64,000 nucleotides of DNA from NCBI GenBank assembly GCA_902516435.1, contig CABXYF010000003.1:1-64000 (forward strand), read 5' to 3'. This document shows positions 56,789 to 64,000 of the stretch, in pieces (the stretch's first letter is position 1; every line of letters starts with the position of its first letter). The notes under the pieces are model-generated. The model searched no databases. It saw only the letters and a program-made list of their open reading frames with translations, and was not told the origin of the DNA. The stretch is from an uncultured Pelagibacteraceae bacterium (GTDB lineage: Bacteria; Pseudomonadota; Alphaproteobacteria; Pelagibacterales; Pelagibacteraceae). A program made the translations under genes and the position numbers.

Positions 56789-58609
56789 TTATTCAACAGT
56801 GACAGATTTAGCCAAATTTCTAGGCTTATCTATATCATATCCTTTTTTAAGAGCAGAATAGTATGCTAATTTTTGAAGAGGTATCGTCAAAAGAAAAGGG
56901 AGTAGATCTTCATTAGTATTTTCAACCTCTATAGTTTCCCAAATATTTTCAGAGACAATTTCATCTTTGCTCTTGTTGGTAATAAGTAAAACTTTTGCAC
57001 CTCTTGCTATCACTTCCTGCATATTTGAAATAGTTTTTTTATAGTAATTATCTCTCGGCGCCAAAACTACTACAGGCATTCCATCTTCTATTAATGCGAG
57101 AGGACCATGCTTCATTTCACCAGCTGGGTAACCTTCAGCGTGAACATATGATAATTCTTTTAATTTTAAGGCACCCTCAAGTGCTATTGGGAATGAAAAA
57201 CCTCGCCCTAAAAACATTGAACCTTTTGCTTCATTAAATGTTGACGATATTACTTGAATTTCATTATCTATTAATAACGATTTTTCAATCAAAGTTGGTA
57301 AATTCTGTAACTCTTTAATCTTTTGTTTATAAATTTCTTCATTAATTTCATTTCTTAAATATCCAAGTTTTAATGTTAAGATATAAAGAATAAGAATTTG
57401 TCCTAAAAAAGCTTTGGTAGAAGCTACACCAATTTCAGGACCACAGTGAATTGGTAAAACAAAATTAGAGTCTCTAGCAATTGAGCTTTCAATAACATTA
57501 ACTACGGCACATGTTTTCATTTTATTTTTATTACATAAATCTAATGCCGCATAAGTATCAGCAGTTTCTCCAGATTGAGAAACGAACACGTATAAACTAT
57601 CTTTTTTAAATCTATTTTTTCGGTATCTAAATTCAGATGCTATATCAACATTAACATCAATCATTGTTAGCTCTTCAAACCAATATTTAGCCATAAGACA
57701 AGAATGGTATGCAGTACCACAACCTATTAGAGTTATTGAATTAATTTCTTTTATTTCCCAAGGAAAATTCATGATATTGATATCCAAATTTGTTTTATCT
57801 GTATATTCTTTTATTCCTGTCTTTATTGAAGTTGGCTGTTCTTCTATTTCCTTAACCATAAAATGTTTAAAGTCTCCTTTATCATAACTAGCCTCATCCG
57901 ATGATAGTTCTAAGATTTTTTTATTTATTTTTTTTCCCTCTACATTAAAAAAATTGACTTGATCATTTTTGATAATGCAAAATTCGCCGTCATCAAGATA
58001 AGTAATTTTATTTGTCATTGATTTTAATGCGTAGGAGTCTGATCCAAGATAATTTTCGTTTGGTCCATAACCAACAGCTAAAGGAGATCCTCTACGAGCG
58101 CCAACTATTAAATCAGGAACATCTTTAAAAATAATTCCAAGAGCAAAGCTACCGTGTAGCTGTTTTAAAGTATTTGTAATCGCTTCTTCTAGATCATAAG
58201 TTTTTAAATTTTCAGTAATAAGATGAACAATTACCTCTGTGTCTGTTTGTGATTTAAACTTATGACCTTTATTAATTAAATACTTTTTTAGTATAGTTGA
58301 GTTTTCAATTATTCCGTTATGAACAACTGAAACGTTATGAGATGAGTGAGGATGAGCGTTAACACTATTTGGAACACCATGAGTTGCCCATCTCACATGT
58401 CCTATACCTATATTTCCTTTTAAATTTTTTAAATCAAAATTTTCTTCTAAACTATTTACTCGACCCTCAGATTTAACCTCATTAATTTGACCCTCAAAAA
58501 GAGTGGCGATACCTGCTGAATCATATCCTCTATACTCAAGTTTCTTTAGAGAATTTATAATACTGACAGATACAGGTTTGTTACTTGAAATTCCAACAAT
58601 ACCACACAT
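56789..58609 (-). CDS. glmS: Glutamine-fructose-6-phosphate aminotransferase
   Basis: A 606-aa enzyme that makes glucosamine-6-phosphate. The nucleophile Cys2 in MCGIVGISSNKP, glutaminase motifs (GIGHVRWATHGVPN), two SIS sugar-isomerase domains (LIGCGTAYHSCLMAKYW; FLGRGFSFPIALEGALKLKE) and the C-terminal DKPRNLAKSVTVE are all intact. Start is 3 bp from the downstream end of the acyltransferase gene, so both cell-wall precursor genes are coupled. Confidence 0.98.
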   Translation of the reverse strand: MCGIVGISSNKPVSVSIINSLKKLEYRGYDSAGIATLFEGQINEVKSEGRVNSLEENFDLKNLKGNIGIGHVRWATHGVPNSVNAHPHSSHNVSVVHNGIIENSTILKKYLINKGHKFKSQTDTEVIVHLITENLKTYDLEEAITNTLKQLHGSFALGIIFKDVPDLIVGARRGSPLAVGYGPNENYLGSDSYALKSMTNKITYLDDGEFCIIKNDQVNFFNVEGKKINKKILELSSDEASYDKGDFKHFMVKEIEEQPTSIKTGIKEYTDKTNLDINIMNFPWEIKEINSITLIGCGTAYHSCLMAKYWFEELTMIDVNVDIASEFRYRKNRFKKDSLYVFVSQSGETADTYAALDLCNKNKMKTCAVVNVIESSIARDSNFVLPIHCGPEIGVASTKAFLGQILILYILTLKLGYLRNEINEEIYKQKIKELQNLPTLIEKSLLIDNEIQVISSTFNEAKGSMFLGRGFSFPIALEGALKLKELSYVHAEGYPAGEMKHGPLALIEDGMPVVVLAPRDNYYKKTISNMQEVIARGAKVLLITNKSKDEIVSENIWETIEVENTNEDLLPFLLTIPLQKLAYYSALKKGYDIDKPRNLAKSVTVE

Positions 58610-58612
58610 AAT

Positions 58613-59233
58613 TTATTTCTTTCTTTTGTAATTTTTAATTTCAGTTTGTAATGATCTGGTAAGTGCTAAGGATTTTTTTGATACATTTTTTGTGATTACT
58701 GAACCTGCTCCAACTACACTTTCACTATTTATTGTTAAAGGTGCAACTAATGCAGAATTTGATCCTATAAATACTTTATCTTTAATTAATGTTTTGCTTT
58801 TTTTTATACCATCATAGTTACAGGTTATTGTGCCTGCACCAATATTTACAGATTTTCCAAGTTTACTATCTCCAATATAAGATAAGTGATTGATCTTAGA
58901 TTTTTTACCTACAATACTTTTTTTAACTTCAACAAAATTTCCTATTTTAGATCCTTCTTTTAAAACTGTTTCAGGTCTTATTCTTGCATATGGACCAATC
59001 TCAACTTTGTTTTCAATTTTACATTCCTCAAGGTGTGAAAATGATTTAATTATTACATTATTTCCAATTTTGACCTTTGGTCCAAAAACAACATAAGGTT
59101 CGATAAATACATTTTTTCCAATCTTGGTGTCTTTTGAAAAAAAAATTGTCTCAGGTCCTGACATTTTGACACCCAATTTCAAGAACATGTTTCTCAATTT
59201 AGTTTGAAATTTTTGTGTATTTAATTGTTTCAT
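58613..59233 (-). CDS. GlmU-type acyltransferase domain protein (left-handed beta-helix)
   Basis: A 206-aa protein of hexapeptide repeats that matches the C-terminal half of GlmU: VEIGPYARIRPETVLKEG, GNFVEVKKSIVGKKSKINHL, SYIGDSKLGKSVNIGAGTITCNYDG and a late GSNSALVAPLTI. This domain acetylates glucosamine-1-phosphate. The N-terminal uridylyltransferase half of normal GlmU (about 230 aa) is missing, and the upstream 69 bp cannot hold it. It sits in front of glmS, which supports a role in the UDP-GlcNAc pathway. Confidence 0.8.
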   Translation of the reverse strand: MKQLNTQKFQTKLRNMFLKLGVKMSGPETIFFSKDTKIGKNVFIEPYVVFGPKVKIGNNVIIKSFSHLEECKIENKVEIGPYARIRPETVLKEGSKIGNFVEVKKSIVGKKSKINHLSYIGDSKLGKSVNIGAGTITCNYDGIKKSKTLIKDKVFIGSNSALVAPLTINSESVVGAGSVITKNVSKKSLALTRSLQTEIKNYKRKK

Positions 59234-59302
59234 TTAAATTTTGTTTACATTAAGTATATAATTTAATTAATTCACAAAATATTTCTTTAAAATACTTTTA
59301 TA

Positions 59303-59986
59303 ATGAAACAAAAATTTACCGTTTTATTTGATTTAGATGGAACTTTAGTAGACACGGCGCCTGACCTTATGAGAGCTCATAATCATGTAATGCAAAAATT
59401 TGGGTATCCAACTAAATCAACAGAAGAAATTAGAAATTTAGTTGGCAAAGGTGCTGGTGCGATGATCGGAAGATCTATTTGGGGTCAAGCCAAAAAGGAA
59501 TTTGGAAAGGTAAATGACGAAAATACCAAAAAAGAAATGGTTAAAGAATTTGTAAAGTTCTATGGCAAAAATATTATCAACGAGAGTACTTTGATAAATG
59601 GGGTAAAAGAATTTCTTAAATGGTGCAAAGACAATAATATTTCAATGGCTGTATGTACTAATAAACAAGAGTACTTATCCAATGATCTTTTGAGAAAAAT
59701 AGGAATTTATGATTATTTTGAGTATGTAGCAGGTTCAGATACATTTGATTATTGTAAGCCTGACCCTAGGCACCTTACTTCTGTTGTAGAAATTTTAAAT
59801 GGAGATATTAAAAAAACAATTATGATTGGAGATAGTGAGACAGATGCAAATGCTGCAAAAGCTGCAGAAATTCCAATTATTTTATTAAAAGACGGATATA
59901 CGGAAAAAAATATTGACGAAATTTATCATAATCACTTGATAAATGACTTCATTGGTATTGAAAAAATAATATCCAAATATCTTTAA
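59303..59986 (+). CDS. gph: Phosphoglycolate phosphatase-type HAD hydrolase
   Basis: A 227-aa HAD protein: motif I VLFDLDGTLVDTAPDL, motif II AVCTNKQ, motif III lysine near YCKPDPRHL and motif IV IGDSETDANAAKAA. The small helical cap matches Gph. Removes 2-phosphoglycolate formed by DNA repair or oxygenase side reactions; other small phosphates are possible. Confidence 0.85.
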   Translation: MKQKFTVLFDLDGTLVDTAPDLMRAHNHVMQKFGYPTKSTEEIRNLVGKGAGAMIGRSIWGQAKKEFGKVNDENTKKEMVKEFVKFYGKNIINESTLINGVKEFLKWCKDNNISMAVCTNKQEYLSNDLLRKIGIYDYFEYVAGSDTFDYCKPDPRHLTSVVEILNGDIKKTIMIGDSETDANAAKAAEIPIILLKDGYTEKNIDEIYHNHLINDFIGIEKIISKYL

Positions 59987-60040
59987 GATTGATTAATTTT
60001 ATTTAACTATTAAAACAAAAATCACTATTAAGGAGTTATT

Positions 60041-61543
60041 TTGTTATTACATACAGTTAAGGTTTATCCATCAAAAATTAATTTACCTAAAAAAAAACAA
60101 CTCGCATGGAAAATTGCGGAGATTGCAAGTGATAATTCAAAATTAAACAATGAAGCAATAGAAATGGTTATTAATCGGATAATAGACAATGCTTCAGTTG
60201 CCATTGCATCATTAAATAGAAGACCGGTAATCTCTTCAAGAGAAATGGCCTTAAAACACTCTAGAAAAAACGGTGCTACACTTTTTGGAATTAATTCAAA
60301 ATTTAAATTTGATTGTGAATGGGCAGCATGGTCTAACGGAACAGCAGTAAGAGAATTGGATTTCCATGATACTTTTTTAGCAGCAGATTACAGTCATCCA
60401 GGTGACAACATCCCTCCTCTACTAGCTGTAGCTCAACAAAATAAAAAAAGTGGAATGGATCTTTTGAGAGGCATCATTACAGCTTACGAAGTGCAAGTAA
60501 ATTTAGTAAAAGGAATTTGTTTACACAAACATAAAGTTGATCATATCGCACACCTTGGACCAAGTGTTGCCGCAGGTCTTGGTTCAATGCTAAAACTTAA
60601 TACAGAAACAATTTATCAAGCAGTGCAACAAGCCCTACACACTACAATATCCACAAGACAATCTAGAAAAGGTGAAATATCAAGCTGGAAAGCATATGCT
60701 CCAGCACATGCTGGTAAACTTGCTATTGAAGCAGTTGATAGAGTGATGAGAGGTGAAGGGGCACCAAGCCCTATTTATGAAGGAGAGGATAGTGTAATTG
60801 CAAGAATATTAGATGGTAAAAAAGCAAATTATAAAGTTCCTCTTCCTAAAAAAGGAGAAAGTAAAAAAGCTATTCTTGAAACCTACACAAAAGAATACTC
60901 AGCAGAGTATCAATCTCAAGCACTAATTGATTTAGCAAAAAAATTAAAAAATAAAATACCAAATCTAAATCAAATTAAAAAAATAGATATATACACCAGC
61001 CATCATACTCATTATGTGATTGGAACTGGTGCAAATGATCCACAAAAAATGGATCCAAATGCAAGCAGAGAAACACTTGACCATTCAATCATGTATATAT
61101 TTGCAGTTGCTTTGGAAGATGGTAATTGGCATCATGTAAAATCTTATACTAAATCGCGAGCAAATAGAAAAAGTACTATTAAAATATGGAGATCAATTAA
61201 AACCTATGAAGATAAAAAATGGACTAAGAAATATCACGATCCAAATCCAAAGAAAAAATCATTTGGAGCCAAAGTTATTGTTACACTAATCAATGGTAAA
61301 AAGATTAAAGAAGAACTCGATAAAGCCGATGCCCACCCGTACGGTAAAAGGCCTTTCAAAAGACAAAATTATATAAAAAAATTTATTACTCTAACTGAGA
61401 ATATTCTTGATAAAAAGGAATGTGATAGATTCTTGAAAACTGTACAAAAATTAAGAAATTTAAAATCAGGTCAGTTAGAGAAATTAAATATTGAGGTCAA
61501 AAAGAGCAATTTGAAAAGAAATCTCAAAAAAGGAATTTTTTAA
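60041..61543 (+). CDS. prpD: 2-methylcitrate dehydratase
   Basis: A 500-aa MmgE/PrpD protein. Start is a TTG at 60041, with AAGGAG six bases upstream; no better start lies near. Typical segments are [27 protein letters not shown] at about residues 97-123, [15 protein letters not shown] and [18 protein letters not shown]. Catalyses 2-methylcitrate to 2-methyl-cis-aconitate. Overlaps prpB by one base. Confidence 0.93.
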   Translation: MLLHTVKVYPSKINLPKKKQLAWKIAEIASDNSKLNNEAIEMVINRIIDNASVAIASLNRRPVISSREMALKHSRKNGATLFGINSKFKFDCEWAAWSNGTAVRELDFHDTFLAADYSHPGDNIPPLLAVAQQNKKSGMDLLRGIITAYEVQVNLVKGICLHKHKVDHIAHLGPSVAAGLGSMLKLNTETIYQAVQQALHTTISTRQSRKGEISSWKAYAPAHAGKLAIEAVDRVMRGEGAPSPIYEGEDSVIARILDGKKANYKVPLPKKGESKKAILETYTKEYSAEYQSQALIDLAKKLKNKIPNLNQIKKIDIYTSHHTHYVIGTGANDPQKMDPNASRETLDHSIMYIFAVALEDGNWHHVKSYTKSRANRKSTIKIWRSIKTYEDKKWTKKYHDPNPKKKSFGAKVIVTLINGKKIKEELDKADAHPYGKRPFKRQNYIKKFITLTENILDKKECDRFLKTVQKLRNLKSGQLEKLNIEVKKSNLKRNLKKGIF

Positions 61544-62439
61544 TGCATTTTGTTGAAAAAGAACCTAGCCAAAAAAGAATAGATTTTGATACTAAATTAA
61601 AATCAAATAAAATTTTAAGAATACCTGGTGCTTATAATCCCTTAACTGCGAAATTAATTGAAGAAATTGGATACGATGCTGTATATGTCTCTGGAGGTGT
61701 AATGGCTAACGATCTAGGTTTTCCTGATATTGGGCTAACAACTTTACAAGATGTCAGTACAAGATCGTATTTAATTTCAAGAGTAACAAATCTTCCAACT
61801 ATTGTTGATATTGATACAGGATTTAAATCTTGCAAAGAAACCATTGAAACATTCGAGGAATTTGGAATTACAGGAGTTCATATAGAAGATCAAATTGAAA
61901 GAAAAAGATGCGGTCACCTTGATAATAAAGAATTAATATCAACTGAGGAAATGGTTAAAAAAATAAAAGAGTGTGTAGCCTCTAAAAAAGATCAAAATTT
62001 CAAAATTATAGCTAGATCTGATGCAAAAGGTGTTGAAGGAATTGATAAGATGATTGAAAGATGTAAAGCATATATTGATGCTGGTGCAGAAATTATTTTT
62101 CCAGAAGCTTTGCATGATGAGAAAGATTTTGAAAAAACTAGGAAAGAATTATCATGTTATCTGCTAGCCAATATGACTGAATTTGGAAAATCTAAGCTTT
62201 TTAATTATAAAGAATTGGAAAATTTTGGATATAATATTGTAATTTATCCAGTAACCACACAAAGATTAGCAATGAAAAATGTAGAAGATGGTTTAAGAGA
62301 CATTTATGCAAGTGGACACCAAAATAACATTATAGATAAAATGCAAACAAGAAAAAGATTGTATGAGCTTGTTGATTACGAAAAATATAATAGTTTAGAC
62401 GAAAAAATTTATAATTTTAGTTCAGAGGGGCATGAATAA
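61543..62439 (+). CDS. prpB: 2-methylisocitrate lyase
   Basis: A 298-aa ICL/PEPM-superfamily lyase. Catalytic region ERKRCGHLDNKEL (usually KKCGH) and Mg-site segments VDIDTGFKSC and ARSDAKGVEG are present. Splits methylisocitrate to pyruvate and succinate. Start overlaps prpD and stop overlaps prpC by one base each. Confidence 0.93.
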   Translation: MHFVEKEPSQKRIDFDTKLKSNKILRIPGAYNPLTAKLIEEIGYDAVYVSGGVMANDLGFPDIGLTTLQDVSTRSYLISRVTNLPTIVDIDTGFKSCKETIETFEEFGITGVHIEDQIERKRCGHLDNKELISTEEMVKKIKECVASKKDQNFKIIARSDAKGVEGIDKMIERCKAYIDAGAEIIFPEALHDEKDFEKTRKELSCYLLANMTEFGKSKLFNYKELENFGYNIVIYPVTTQRLAMKNVEDGLRDIYASGHQNNIIDKMQTRKRLYELVDYEKYNSLDEKIYNFSSEGHE

Positions 62440-63563
62440 TGAGTGAAGATATCAAAAAAGGTTTGATGGGTGTTACAGTTGATGAAACATCAATATCAAA
62501 AGTAATGCCAGAAATAAATTCTTTAACTTACAGAGGTTATGCTGCACAAGATTTATGTGCTAATTGTAAATTTGAAGAAGTTGCATACTTAATTTTAAAT
62601 GGCGAACTTCCAAATAAAAAACAATTAAAAGAATTTGAAAAACAAGAAAAAAAAGAAAGAACAATCTCTAAAGCTTTAGTTGAAGCTATAAAAAAAATTC
62701 CAAAAAAAGCTCATCCTATGGATGTTGCAAGGACAGCTGTTAGTATTATGGGTCTTGAAGATAAAGAGACAAGAGATAATTCTCCTAAAGCAAATATGAG
62801 AAAAGTGATGAGAATTTTTGCAAAAACACCTGTTGCTTTAGCTGCTTTTTATAGAACAAGAAAAGGTAAGAAAATAATTTTACCGAAAAAGAAACTTTCG
62901 TTTTCAGAAAATTTTTTTCATATGTGTTTTGGTAAAGTTCCAAACAAAGACATTGTAAAAGCATTCGATGTATCTCTAATTTTATATGCCGAACACAGTT
63001 TCAATGTTTCAACTTTTACGGCTAGGACAATTACAAGTAGTTTATCTGATATTCACGGTGCAATTACCGGAGCTATCGCAAGTTTGAAAGGTCCTTTACA
63101 TGGTGGGGCTAATGAAGAAGTTATGCACATGATGAATAAAATAAAAAAACCTGAAAACGCATTTAAATGGATCAACAAAGCTCTGGATAATAAAAATGTT
63201 GTGATGGGATTTGGTCATAGAGTTTACAAAAGTGGAGACTCAAGAGTACCTACTATGAGAGAATATTTTGGAAAAGTTGCTAAAATTAAAAAAGATAAAA
63301 AATTTGAAAAAATCTACGATATAGTTGAAAGAGTAATGATTGAGAGAAAGAATATTCATCCAAACGTTGATTACCCTACTGGCCCAACTTATCACTTAAT
63401 GGGTTTTGATACTGATTTTTTTACTCCTATATTTGTAATATCTAGAATCACTGGTTGGTCAGCACACATAATTGAACAACATGCGGCTAATAAATTAATT
63501 AGACCTTTAGCAAGCTATAACGGTAATAAATATAGAAAAGTTAATAAACTAAATAAAAGATAG
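62439..63563 (+). CDS. prpC: 2-methylcitrate synthase
   Basis: A 374-aa citrate-synthase-fold enzyme joining propionyl-CoA and oxaloacetate. LTYRGYAAQDL, the catalytic His in ILYAEHSFNVSTFTAR, LHGGANEEVMHMM and MGFGHRVYKSGDSR are typical. Citrate synthase itself is the alternative, but linkage to prpD and prpB settles the call. No prpE or PrpR-type regulator is adjacent. Confidence 0.93.
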   Translation: MSEDIKKGLMGVTVDETSISKVMPEINSLTYRGYAAQDLCANCKFEEVAYLILNGELPNKKQLKEFEKQEKKERTISKALVEAIKKIPKKAHPMDVARTAVSIMGLEDKETRDNSPKANMRKVMRIFAKTPVALAAFYRTRKGKKIILPKKKLSFSENFFHMCFGKVPNKDIVKAFDVSLILYAEHSFNVSTFTARTITSSLSDIHGAITGAIASLKGPLHGGANEEVMHMMNKIKKPENAFKWINKALDNKNVVMGFGHRVYKSGDSRVPTMREYFGKVAKIKKDKKFEKIYDIVERVMIERKNIHPNVDYPTGPTYHLMGFDTDFFTPIFVISRITGWSAHIIEQHAANKLIRPLASYNGNKYRKVNKLNKR

Positions 63564-63591
63564 TTTTTCTCTAACATTTTTTTATATTTAA

Positions 63592-63981
63592 TTAAATAAA
63601 TAATAAAACCAAGAAAATCATTTGCACAAAATTAATAACAACAGATATGAAATGTGAGTATTTAAATTTTTTATCCTGTTTCTCATCTCTATATTTATTA
63701 ATTAATGGCATTAACAAATAGTTTGATATAGCAAATAATACACTAATAATTAATATTGAATAGAAATCAATTCCCAACTTACCTAGATATAAAAATATAA
63801 ATAGAACAATTAAACTTAACCCTAAATTAACATTATAATAAAAAGGAAATATTCTTCTTATAAATTTTCGAGCATTATCTTCATCCAAAGTGGTAAAGAC
63901 GACCGGAGCTATTACAAAAGAGAAGAATAGCATAATTCCTAAAATCATCGCTGTTAAATAAATGCTAGCATGCTCAATCAT
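63592..63981 (-). CDS. DUF4149 membrane protein
   Basis: A 129-aa protein with four hydrophobic helices (about 9-28, 50-68, 74-92, 106-127). The conserved opening LTAMILGIMLFFSFVIAPVV and then FTTLDEDNARKFIRRIFPFYY matches the DUF4149/TMEM205-like family. Role unknown. Convergent with prpC, 28-bp gap. Confidence 0.75.
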   Translation of the reverse strand: MIEHASIYLTAMILGIMLFFSFVIAPVVFTTLDEDNARKFIRRIFPFYYNVNLGLSLIVLFIFLYLGKLGIDFYSILIISVLFAISNYLLMPLINKYRDEKQDKKFKYSHFISVVINFVQMIFLVLLFI

Positions 63982-64000
63982 AATTTAATCTTCTATTGAA

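Overview
The window is very AT-rich, densely packed DNA from an alphaproteobacterium. The streamlined layout (many 0-4 bp gaps or overlaps, few terminators), the lysine/asparagine/isoleucine-rich proteins and the gene content point to the SAR11 clade (Pelagibacterales). This assignment is from pattern recognition; no database search was made.

Layout. (1) 1-12776, minus strand: tRNA-Tyr, tRNA-Gly, tuf, tRNA-Trp, secE, nusG, rplK, rplA, rplJ, rplL, rpoB, rpoC and the first codons of rpsL, the classical transcription/translation block. (2) 12906-13758: rlmB and an intact tRNA-Thr(UGU). (3) 13759 to about 23.7 kb: an accessory island stacked on tRNA-Thr. The 3' part of the tRNA gene is repeated at 15250-15304 and 18518-18565. 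The repeats bound two small elements without an integrase. Element A (about 1.5 kb) carries a secreted trypsin-like protease and a small membrane protein. Element B (about 3.3 kb) carries six unfamiliar genes, one of which looks like a PD-(D/E)xK nuclease fused to a glycine-zipper segment. Each element has its own family of tandem 11-bp repeats near both ends, laid out like integrase arm sites. A three-gene restriction-modification-like set follows the third tRNA fragment. (4) 23.7-28.5 kb: SGNH hydrolase, nadK, tRNA-Leu(UAA), a cassette with a glycerophosphodiesterase-like and a phospho-transferase-like membrane protein bounded by a diverged 48-bp direct repeat, and two small membrane proteins. 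(5) 28.5-40.9 kb: a probable glucosyl(mannosyl)-3-phosphoglycerate phosphatase/synthase pair, a methyltransferase, a 1-Cys peroxiredoxin, a sulfide:quinone oxidoreductase, a sugar/polyol-type ABC transporter with a GH63-like hydrolase, and a SAF-domain oxidoreductase. (6) 41-49.4 kb: cyclotransferase-like gene, cinA-like gene, sfsA, map, then purB-purC-purS-purQ-purL-bolA-grxD. (7) 49.4-59.2 kb, minus strand: rpsD, trmJ, a DUF1989 gene, cimA, cysS, nadE, class II DAHP synthase, glmS and a stand-alone GlmU-type acyltransferase. (8) 59.3-64 kb: gph, prpD-prpB-prpC (methylcitrate cycle) and a DUF4149 membrane protein.

How the parts work together. The first block is core gene expression. The middle of the window combines likely synthesis of a glycosylglycerate compatible solute (28537-30573) with an importer and hydrolase that could recover a similar compound (33377-39660). 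The purine operon, cofactor genes and methylcitrate genes are core metabolism.

The most unusual signal is the tRNA-Thr island: tandem integrative elements too small to encode their own integrase, each with matched terminal 11-mer repeats, so presumably moved by an enzyme acting in trans.
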